A stretch of 47,292 nucleotides of DNA from Opitutia bacterium. GTDB lineage: Bacteria > Verrucomicrobiota > Verrucomicrobiia > Opitutales > T3Sed10-336. Position 1 is the stretch's first letter, and each line of letters begins with the position of its first letter. The position numbers were made by a program, and so were the translations under genes. The notes below the pieces were generated by a model, which did no database searches, had not been told where the DNA came from, and worked only from the letters and a program-made list of their open reading frames with translations. The stretch spans positions 1-47,292 of the forward strand of contig PWMU01000039.1 in the NCBI GenBank assembly GCA_003558065.1, given 5' to 3'. This document shows positions 34,896-44,700 of this stretch, one piece after another.

Positions 34896-37800
34896 CTAGA
34901 GATCCACGGCCTCGGCAACGCGGTCCCCGAGATCCAGCAGACGGTTGTCGTCAAAGCGCATCCACAGAAAATCTCCCGTATTCAGAGTGAAATCCTCGCC
35001 CGCGGGCCCTGCGGCCCCTTCGTCCCATTCCGCCGTCTCCGTCACCACTTCCGGAGCCAGGCTGTGGTAGCGCCGGACGCTCTCGACACCGGCCTCTTCC
35101 CGCCAGTGTTCGAGCAGTGCGAACGCGGTTTCAAAACGCTCCGCCAGAGACGCCGTCACCACCACCGCGTTCCGGTTCCGGAAGACCGGCTGAAGGGCCG
35201 GCAATTCGGCGCTTTGCACGGCGGTCGAAGCCCCGGACTCTTCCTCCCACACGAGGCTTCCGCCGGCCAAACCGGCGTCGCTTTTGGCCGTCAGAGAATT
35301 GGTCAGGGGAACGGAATTGCCCGCTTCGAGATTGTGGAGGACGAAATTCCCCGTTTCCGGTCCGGCCGAATCCCCTTCAACGATCAACCAATACCCTTGC
35401 AGGTAGGGGCGGGTCTGATTGTGGTCGCTGTCGGTGACGCGGACCTCTTCGTCGCGCAGCAAATCGTAGCCGGTGATCTGCACGACGCCGTCCCGGGTGT
35501 CCTGCCAGACAATCCAGTGACCGTAGATGGCCGGATGGAACTGGCCGTCTATGATTTCGGTGATGCGGCGGCGATCGCCCGTGTCCAGATCGGCGAAATA
35601 GATTTCACCCGGCCCGACATCCCGCTGATCCCGCCAGACCAGGCGCCCCCCGTGAATGGCCGCCTCCACCTGATCCTCGGGTCCGGGATTCACTTCAAAG
35701 GTGTCCCCGGTTTCGAGGTCGCGGGCGACCAGGTTTTCCGGCGCCGACGAATCCCCGGCCGCCCGGCTCTGCCAGACGACCCAGGGGTAATCGATCACCG
35801 GACGTGTCTGCCGCAGCGACGAGTCGTTGGTGAGGCGTTCCGGTTCGCTTTCTTCGGTCAAATCGCGCATCCAGATGTCCCATCCTCCGTCCGACCGCCT
35901 TGCCTGCCAAACCGCGTAGCGCCCGTCGGTGTGGGGATATTCCCCGGAAGCGAGCTCTTCGCCCCCGGCGCCCGCTTCGGACAGATCCCGGGCAAACACA
36001 CGCCAGGTGCCCTCGGGACGCGCCTGCCAGAGAGCCCAGTCGCCCCGGGCGGCCGGACGGCGGCCCGCTTCCCCGGAGCCGGCCAGGGTGGTGGCTTCGG
36101 CGGTGAGGTTGCCCACGCGCACCAGGCGGGTTGCAAACCGCTCGTTGCCGACGCCGTCGGACAACGTCACCTTGACCGTATACCAGCCGGCGGGAAGCAG
36201 GGTTCCCTCGTCGTTGCGGCCGTCCCAATCAAAACTGACCGCCTGCCCGCCGACATCGCCCATCGCCTCGGTGCGAACCAGCATCAGGTCGGAGAGGTCG
36301 GATCCGTACAGGGGATCGTACGTCCAGGTGTACCGAACGGGATCGTCCGTCGATTCCCAAACGCCATCTCGCTCGGCCACGAGATCGAGAAGCTGTTCCC
36401 CCGCGTCCAGCGGCCCGGGTTCAAAGAGTTCGCCGAGTGGCATTTCCGCACGGAAAAAGCTCTCGTTCAACGTCCACCGGTAAAGGTCGATTTCGGGGGG
36501 TCCCACCACCGCCAGGGTCGGCCGCTCGTCGTGCGACGGCGTAGCGGGCAGGCCGGCGACCTCGAATTCCGGCGCTCCGGCCGAAACCTCCCAGGAAACC
36601 GCCAACGCGTTTTCCTCATCCAGATAGTGGCCTCCGCTGTGCCGTGCCAGAACCTCGAGGGTCACCTCGCCGGAAAGGTCATCCAGGGCCAGCGGTTCGG
36701 CTACCGGAAACTCCTCCGACCAGTCCCCGTCGTCGAGCCGGTAGCGGTAATAATCGACGTGATCGCCGCCGACGGCGATCTCCGCGGTGTCATGGGGAGT
36801 CGGCGTGGCGGGAACTCCTTCGAGAACGGGCCACGCCACAACCCCGGCGAATACTTCCGCCGTCGCCTCCAGCGGCACCGGCGAATCCTCCGCTTCGAAG
36901 ACGATCTCCGCCAGGTCCGGACGGACCGACAGGGAGTCTCCGCTGAGCGTGATCACCAGGGGCCCGGAATCAAACTCCGCAAACCCCGGCGCGGCGCCGG
37001 GCAATACGACGGTCGCGGCCTTCACTTCTTCCTCGTTGCCAAAGGAGTCCTCGGAGAAATATTCGATCACGTAGCTGCCCGGCTCATCCAGGCTGAACGG
37101 AATGGCCGGCTGAAACTCGCCGTCATCGATCCGGTAATACATGCTCACGGGATTATCGTCTTCGGCGATGAAGTAGATATCCGTATCCCGGGTGACATAC
37201 ACGGTTCCGTCGTCCGCAATCGTGTGATCCCCGGCGAACCGGATCTCGGTTTCCGGCGGTTCCAGGTCCTCCTCGGGCACGGCGTAATGAACCGTGTATT
37301 CGTAATATTGGCCCAGCTCGACAAAATCGAAAATATGAAGGAACTCGAGGCGCCGGTTCGATGGGCGTTCGTACCTGTAACTGGTCCAGGTGTTGTGCTT
37401 GTTCAGCTCTTTGCCGTCCGACCGGACAACCTTCTCGATCTCGTACCGGTCCTGACCGGGATCGTTCACGCGCACATAACCCCAGTTTTCGAAATCGGCC
37501 TGAACTCCGACCACGGCGGTCTGCTCGTCGTCGAGATCCTGAATCACTTCGGCCTGCTCGAGGTGATTGACCGGAACCACGTTGCCTTCGCTCTCGTACA
37601 TGGCATCCGGAATAAGATTTTCCACGTCGTCGGTAACAGCCAGAAAATCGGTTACGTCGTCACGGCCCGGCTGGTCGTTGATCACTTCATGGAGAAGAAA
37701 ATGCGCCTCCAGCGAGACAATGACTGAAGTCTCCTCGCCCCCGAGGTCGGAAGCATGTGTGTAACTGTCGTTAAAATCGACGAACTCCCCCGAAAGCGAA

Positions 37801-38732
37801 GTGATCATATCCCACGCCCCTTTGCGCGCTTCGCCCGGCGGAATATCGCCCAGGTCCACCACGAGACTCGCCCGGTCCAACTCGGAATCCATCACCCGGG
37901 CGCCCAGGAGCTGCGCGACCAGGGGCAATTGCTGCTGGTTGTCCACGATCTCCGGCTGTTGCGAATCGATCTGAAGGTCGCGCGCGGTACCGTAACCCAC
38001 ATTCCTGACCAGCACGCCCAAGGTAAAGGGCACCGGACTTTCCACCCGCTCGGTGAAAGGATCGTTCGCCTGGACATCCCGGGGAAGGAAATAAGTGATA
38101 TCCAACTGCGGTTCCGGCCGGACCGTGATGGTATCCGGCAGAGCGAACATGTTTTCCTTCGGGACCTCCACTCCGCCGAGCTTGCCGCCCAAATCGCAGC
38201 CGACCAGATACTCCCGCCCGTTGGGGTTGGTTCCGCCCGCGTCGATCGTCGGAATAATGAACCAGCGAATGATCGCCGTGCGCGTCGGCTGGATGATTCC
38301 GTCGCCGTCGACCCGGTTGACGAATTCCAGTTCGGGCTCGCGCACGAAAAAGAGATCGGAGGCGTCGCTCCCGTCCTCCGGATCCTCAAACGTCAGCTCC
38401 GCGTAAAAATCGGTGATCGCGTCTTCGCCTTCGTTATTCGTCACCTCAAGCGTCGCCTCAAACCCTATACGCTCCAGCGTCAACTCCTGCTCGATCTCCA
38501 CCCGGGCCTGCGCGCACCAACCATCGAATTGCTGTTGGGCGGGCGCGATGGAAGGAATCGCCAGAACCGGCGCAACCCCAAGGGTGACAAAAAAGCGAAA
38601 CCGGGAACGGACGAACCGGCGTACCGGGGTGGTCCGGGCGCTGGCCCTGCTTCCCCCCCCGGAACCGCGCTCGCCGTCGGCGTCCTCGACACATTTCTTT
38701 GAAAACAACCAGTCCATGATAAAATCCTTCAT
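34896..38732 (-). CDS. Large secreted protein with TolB-like propeller, cut by TAG
   Basis: A 1278-residue protein, stopped by TAG before its apparent natural end. Its ATG overlaps the stop of the giant Hint protein by 4 nt. After a basic, long leader (hydrophobic core FRFFVTLGVAPVLAIPSIAPA, about 42-62) comes a conserved region (about 65-380): WCAQARVEIEQELTLERIGF, IIRWFIIPTIDAGGTNP, ITYFLPRDVQANDPFTERVE. From memory this region belongs, in other bacteria, to the same chain as the C-terminal part of the upstream giant protein. Ig-like modules follow (about 480-810), then a FlgD-type module (FDWDGRNDEGTLLPAGWYTV), then TolB-like propeller repeats (about 900-1150: GRYAVWQARRSDGGWDIWMRD, YPWVVWQSR, GHWIVWQDTRDG), then a C-terminal domain interrupted by the stop. 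Presumably an extracellular structural or binding protein. Confidence 0.85.
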   Translation of the reverse strand: MKDFIMDWLFSKKCVEDADGERGSGGGSRASARTTPVRRFVRSRFRFFVTLGVAPVLAIPSIAPAQQQFDGWCAQARVEIEQELTLERIGFEATLEVTNNEGEDAITDFYAELTFEDPEDGSDASDLFFVREPELEFVNRVDGDGIIQPTRTAIIRWFIIPTIDAGGTNPNGREYLVGCDLGGKLGGVEVPKENMFALPDTITVRPEPQLDITYFLPRDVQANDPFTERVESPVPFTLGVLVRNVGYGTARDLQIDSQQPEIVDNQQQLPLVAQLLGARVMDSELDRASLVVDLGDIPPGEARKGAWDMITSLSGEFVDFNDSYTHASDLGGEETSVIVSLEAHFLLHEVINDQPGRDDVTDFLAVTDDVENLIPDAMYESEGNVVPVNHLEQAEVIQDLDDEQTAVVGVQADFENWGYVRVNDPGQDRYEIEKVVRSDGKELNKHNTWTSYRYERPSNRRLEFLHIFDFVELGQYYEYTVHYAVPEEDLEPPETEIRFAGDHTIADDGTVYVTRDTDIYFIAEDDNPVSMYYRIDDGEFQPAIPFSLDEPGSYVIEYFSEDSFGNEEEVKAATVVLPGAAPGFAEFDSGPLVITLSGDSLSVRPDLAEIVFEAEDSPVPLEATAEVFAGVVAWPVLEGVPATPTPHDTAEIAVGGDHVDYYRYRLDDGDWSEEFPVAEPLALDDLSGEVTLEVLARHSGGHYLDEENALAVSWEVSAGAPEFEVAGLPATPSHDERPTLAVVGPPEIDLYRWTLNESFFRAEMPLGELFEPGPLDAGEQLLDLVAERDGVWESTDDPVRYTWTYDPLYGSDLSDLMLVRTEAMGDVGGQAVSFDWDGRNDEGTLLPAGWYTVKVTLSDGVGNERFATRLVRVGNLTAEATTLAGSGEAGRRPAARGDWALWQARPEGTWRVFARDLSEAGAGGEELASGEYPHTDGRYAVWQARRSDGGWDIWMRDLTEESEPERLTNDSSLRQTRPVIDYPWVVWQSRAAGDSSAPENLVARDLETGDTFEVNPGPEDQVEAAIHGGRLVWRDQRDVGPGEIYFADLDTGDRRRITEIIDGQFHPAIYGHWIVWQDTRDGVVQITGYDLLRDEEVRVTDSDHNQTRPYLQGYWLIVEGDSAGPETGNFVLHNLEAGNSVPLTNSLTAKSDAGLAGGSLVWEEESGASTAVQSAELPALQPVFRNRNAVVVTASLAERFETAFALLEHWREEAGVESVRRYHSLAPEVVTETAEWDEGAAGPAGEDFTLNTGDFLWMRFDDNRLLDLGDRVAEAVDL

Positions 38733-41700
38733 CGTTCGCTCACCTCCGCTTCATTCTCCAGGTCTATAAAAAGCCCTCCGCAAAGGTCCTCTGCGAGCAA
38801 GCCGTTGGCGAAGAACGCGCGATCTCCACCCACCTGAAAATTATAGACGGTGTGAACCCCCTCGACACGTTCGTTGGCAACGACCTTCCAGAAACCGCGT
38901 TCCGCATCGGTCAGCCACTGGTCTGTCTCGAGATTATTGGCAAACCGCCAACCTTCTCCATCCACCCAGAGCCGATGTTCGGCGGTGACCAGGAGCTCCC
39001 GTGTGCGATCGGAACCCAAAGCCTCCACTTTCACCCGCCGCAGCGTATCGGATTCCAGTTCGTAGGCGTGACTGACTTCGGCAACGGCTCCCGGGTCCCT
39101 CGATCCGGTCCGAACCCGGTCACCCTTCGCGATCTCCTCGATCGGCCGGGTCGATCCGTCGGCCATGAGAATCCCGGTACCGGCCAGGAAGCAGCCGTCA
39201 GCTCCTTGTTCGAAGGACTGGCGCGGCGATCCCGAGGAACCGCCTCCACCGGTGGATGGGTCGCTTCCGATGGCACCCAGGAAACGGGAGGCGGCGCACC
39301 CGATCATTTCGCCCAATTCTCCGCCGACGATTTCCGCAACGTCCAAAAGGCTTGTGGGCACGCCATCCTGAGCCACCGCCAGTCCGCTGGCCGCCCCCAG
39401 GCCGACGGCGGCCGCCGTGCCGAGGCCGCCGGTGCGCTGGCTCACATATTCGCCTTTCGCCGCCATCTCGGCGATCGCCTTAATCCCCTCCGCGAAATCC
39501 CCCTCATCCGCGGCGCCGCAGGGTGCGTCCAATCCCGGAACCGCAGTGGGAACCGCGGTCAAACCGCTCCCCTCGGAAGTATCGCCGTCTTCGAGGGCGA
39601 CAGCTGTCGGTTCGGCGTCACCGTTTCCGTCGGCGTCCCCCCTCAAGTGGAAGCGAACCGGAATTTCCACTCCTTCTTCCGGCCCCAACTCGGGAATGTA
39701 ATCGATCAGCGGCTCCATGGTGAGCAAGCCGGATTCGGTCCCTTCAATGTCGATATCACTGATCTTGATCAGACCCTCGTTGCGCAATTCATACGTCACC
39801 GTGGTTTGAAACCCGAGCTCCACATTCTCGAACTCGTGCATCGGCGGTGTCATGACGAGCACCGGCGCCGGGACCCGCGTTTCGAAGGTTTGCTCCAGCA
39901 CGATTTCGTACCGGTCCGTGAAAGGCACCGGAACCACCTGGAAACGCACCGTAACGAGACTTCGGTCGAGGACCGGTTCGACTAAAACCGTTTGATCAGG
40001 CTCCACTTCGACCGTACCTGACTGGGCCGAATGTCCCGAAGCCGTCACCTGCCAGGACCAGCGACCTTCCTGAAGGTCCTCCACGAACAGCTCACCCTCG
40101 GCATCCGTCCGGTACGGCCCGAGTTCAATATCATTCGTGGTGCTCCGCAAGCGCACGGATGCGTTCGGGACAGGCTGATCGATGATGTTTTCCACCTGGA
40201 ACAGCACGTCTCCCTCGAGATCCGAGGTGATTTGGGCGAAGAGATTCACCTGAAAATCCGCTTCCACGTTGTCTCCCTTGATCATCACCGAATCGTCATA
40301 AAACCCGAGGTCAACGGCCTCCGAGGGGGTGTAAACCACCTGGAAGGAAAACGATTCGCCCACTTCCAGGTCGGGCAGGTACGCGTAACCGTCTTCCTCC
40401 ACGGGCAGGTTGATGTGCATCCAATCGATCTCCTGCGGCGGTTCCAGCCGGACGCCCTCCAGGGCGCGAAGCCCGTCGTTCTCAATGACGACCTCGCGGC
40501 TTCGCTGCCGGCCGCGGTCCATCGTAAGATCCACGTAACCGCTCGACGGCTTCGCCACACTGAGGATCGGAATGGCCGGAAGGAGCGTCACGTCCCCTTC
40601 GAAACGCGCGGTGGCGCCCTGGTCGGTCAAAAAGGAAAACTCCACCATCGCCCTGTCTGGAGCGTCCAAGTCGGCCTGAAGCTCCAGGGTGACCCGGCTC
40701 CGGGAGGACGGGCTCAGCACCTCGCTGACATCCAGAACCTGCCCGCTTACCGAAGCGATATCCGTCTCCACCGGTTCGCCCGTATCCGGATCTTCCTCCA
40801 CGATCCAGGCGCGGAATGAATCGACCTCCAGTCCTTCCAGAGGCACATCGCCGGGATTGTTGAGGCGTATGTCGAAGTCCATGGTATCATTCTTCGACAT
40901 ACGAATCTGCCCCTGTCCCGGGTTGGCGTACATACGATGAATCGTCACTTCCGCCTGATCCAGAACATCCACAACGTCCGGGTGGGCCGCCCAGAAGGAA
41001 ATGGTTCCCGAAAAACCGGGGAAGGGATCGTAAGAGAATTCAAAATTGCCTTCATCGTCCGTCTCCACCTCTTCATACCAGGTGTAACCGCGAGCCGAGA
41101 AACCGATCCGCAAGGCCGTATCCGTCCGCGGCTCACCGCTCTGACGGTCGATCGCACTGCCACTCAGCGGAATGCTGGCGTCGTTGATGAAAAGATCTCC
41201 ATCCACCTCAAGTTCGCCGAAGTATTCCGTCTCGGTCAGCCCTGTTTCCATAGTCCCGGAAATGGGACCGGACTTCCGTGCGTTCGATGTCCCCAATCCG
41301 TTGTGAATCACGGGGGCTTCCACGCGAATCACGGCCTTGTCATCCTCGGCCAGCGCTTCCGGCACAAGCACATCCTCGAAGGTGACTTCCCGGGATTCTC
41401 CGGGAGGGATTCGCAGCACACCGTCGCCGTTCGAAGTGAAATCGAGGCCGGAGATCGCCCGGTCAAAGGTGGCGCCGCCGACGGACTCCCCGAAACGATC
41501 CAGTACGGTCAGTTCCAGGTCTCCGGGTTCGCCGCCGAAATCGCTGACCAGAACGACCTCCGCGTCGGCGTAGCCGGGATTGTATATCCGGGCACGGAAA
41601 TCGTTGAGCCCTCCGGCCAGAGGCACCTGCGGCGCCGAAACCGTGATCCGGGTGGAGGGGGACCGGTATCGGTCGAACGATCGATCCAGGACATAGTACG

Positions 41701-44700
41701 CGGACGCAATGCCGTCCTCGGATTCCTGTTCCACCTCGACCGTGAACCCGTGACCGCCGGAGAGTTCCGTCACTGCCGGGAACGCAATCCGCCAAACGGC
41801 CTCCTCGCCGGCTTCGACGGGTTCGTCGATCATCTGGCCTTCCTCGCGGATTCCGGAACCCGGATGAGTCCGCCATATCACCGTTTCCAGGACATGCCAG
41901 TCCTCCTCACCGTCCAGGTTCCTGGCGGTGACCTCGTAGTTGTCGAAATAGCGCCCGATCAGCGAACGCTCCTCGCCGTCCGAATCCGGGTTGATCCGCA
42001 GTTCCAATTCGACCGGGAAGACCGCCACCGGACGCGGGGCGCTTTCGCGGTCCTGGTCGTCCACGGAACGCACCGTGTACACGGCACGCTCCTCCGTAAC
42101 CGGATCCGGATCCTGATAATTCGGCTCCGTGATCGGCGCGTCATTGAGCGACTCCCCGTCGCGGTAAACATTAAAACCGACGGCTTCCTCATCCGGGGAA
42201 TCCCAGGCCAGTGCCGGTCCGGCACCCGATTCAACCGTCGCCACGAGATTGACCACCGCGCCGACATAAAGTTCGATGGAGGCCGGATCACTCAGGTTTT
42301 CGTTGCCCACCTGGTCCACCGACGCCACCTCGTACGTGATCAAGCCCCTGGGAGGATGGTCGGAGACTTCGTGGGGACCGCTGGTTGTACGAATCCTTTC
42401 GCCGTCACGATAGACACGATACTCGACGGGGGTTTCGCCCTCGGATGGGGCGTCCCAGTTAATGCGCACCCCCGACTCACCCAGCTCAACCGTAAGGTTT
42501 TCCGGTTTCTCCGGGGGCGTGCGGTCGGACAACGCCACCAATAAGGGCGAAGGATCGCTCTCCACCCCCTGTCGGTCGGCGGTCACCACGTATCGATAAA
42601 CGCCGTCCTCGGGAGGAAGATCCGTGTATTCCAGGGTCGACAAACCGGAAACGATTCTTTCATCGGGCGGCTCCACGCCGTCGCCGGGTTCGCGGTAAAG
42701 GTGATACACTTCCGCCTTCTCGGAGGCCGCCCACGAAATAGCAATCACGCCCCCCGGACGAATTTCCCCGGCGATTTCCAGCGGACGCTCGGGCGGCGGC
42801 GGCGTGTCGCCGGTGTACACTTCGAGTTCTTCGCCCTCGGTAATGGAGGTGCCCTCGTTCCCCAGCAGGTCCACGGTCTGGAGAGTAAAGCTGCCCATCC
42901 CGGTGCCCATGGCTTCGTCGAGGAGCAATTCGGCCGTCCAGGAACTCCCGCTGCCGCTCAGATCGAGGGAAACTTCGCCCGTCTCCGGCGGACTGAACGC
43001 AAGGGAAGGCGGCGAACCGGACGGTGCCGGCTTGCTCAGTTCGAGTTGCACCTCGACCGTGATCCCCTCTTCGGGAATCGCAACCGGGGGCTCCCCATCC
43101 ACCGAAACGATACCCGTAGGCCGGGTCAGATCAAACACAAGCGTCGTACCCCCGGGAGCGCCGGAAAAGCTGTTGCCGAAAAGATCCGTTCCGCTCACCC
43201 GGACCTGCGCCTCGCCGGAAGCCGCGGAAAGGTCGCTCACCTGATACGTTCCCGAATAGCGGTTGGAGCCGATACCGGAGAGCGAAACGGAAACCGGCTG
43301 AGAAAAGCCGTCCGGCCGTATGGTCATGCTCGGAGTTCCTTCGAGAGACTCGCTGGCTTCGACTTCGATACCCAGCTCGCCGGGACCGACCGGCATCGCC
43401 CGGTCGTAGGTCACCGTAAACGACGGAGGCGTGGTGTTGAGCACCACCGACTCGACATCGGAAAGTCCGCTGGCGTTTCCGGCGACATCAAAACCAATGA
43501 CAGCGATGTTGTACTCACCGTCCGGCAAGTCTTCCAACACCTTGGATGTATTGCTGACCAAGTCACTCTGACCATCGGCATCGTCCGCGGATTCGAGTTC
43601 GCCCTCACTCCAAAGCACCCGGAACTCCGTCGCCCGCTTGCCGTCGGCGGCAAAACGCCATTCCACTTCGACAGCGGTACTCTGGACCACTTCGAGCGAA
43701 TCGATCACGACCGGCTCCGGCGGCAGGGTATCGCGGTGGACCGTGACGCGGGACGAGGTGACCGACCCGGCCGGGTCGACCGCGCGAACGCTGAACTCGT
43801 TCTCGCCTTCCACCAAAGGCACCTCGCCAAAATGGAACGTTCCATCCGGCGAAGCCGCACCTTCCGCCACAGTGCTGGAATTTCGGCGCAGGCGCAGCGG
43901 ATTGCCCGGATCCGCCGTTCCGGCGACTTCCAGGTCATCCTCCGCCGTGACCAGCCCGTCGGACGGAGTTTCGATAATCGGACGGGCCGGCGGTTGCGGC
44001 CGGACGATAACATTGATCTCCCGCACGGCGACGTTCCCGGCGCCGTCAGTCGCTTCGAGTGTCACGCGATAAATAGCCTCGTCCAGATCCCGAATATCCC
44101 ACTCCCCCGCCAGCGTCGTCGCATCCGCCTGCAGGACCGGTTCGCCCTCGACGAAGAACACCAGCGACTCGATTCCCAACTCCGCTTCGGCCTCGCCGGA
44201 AACCTCCACCGGACGGTTCAGCTCGTCGCCCTCTTCCAGGCTGAACGCCGTAATCTCCGGGCCCTCGGTTACGTGTTCGATGTCGAGGGTCAACGTCTGG
44301 CCAATCACGCCGGTCAGTCCCAGAAACTGGACATGGACCGTCTTCAACCCGCCCGCTTCAGTCAGTGCAAAAAGGTCTTCAAAAGGACGCGCCGTATAGA
44401 GGTCCGAACTGTCCGGATCCATTTCGATATCTTCGAAAGGAACCCCCGAAAAGGTCGAATCCTCGCTGGCCCTGTAAGCGATGGCGTTGGCTGAGGCGAA
44501 CACGAGATTCACCTCGGGACGACCGACCTGAACAACGCCGTCCACCGTCCCGGCCGCAGCATGCAGCACCGGTTCGTCTTCGAGCGGATCTCCCGCTTCG
44601 ACCGGGCCTTCCAGAGTTCCAGCAATTTCCTCGTTCGTCTCCGTCCCCCACCAGTTTCCGGCGGCATCCAGATCGGTACCTTCTTCAGCCACGGCGTTGA

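Noticed and set aside
34896-34898. TAG as reassigned sense codon (pyrrolysine-like)
   Set aside because: Other genes in the window end naturally at TAG (at 9760 and 31141), and no suppressor tRNA or Pyl gene was seen here; a nonsense mutation is simpler.
34671-37727. 1018-codon open frame on the plus strand
   Set aside because: It lies antisense to the TolB-like giant protein, whose frame has clear domains; the plus-strand translation has no recognisable fold and reflects GC-rich codon bias.
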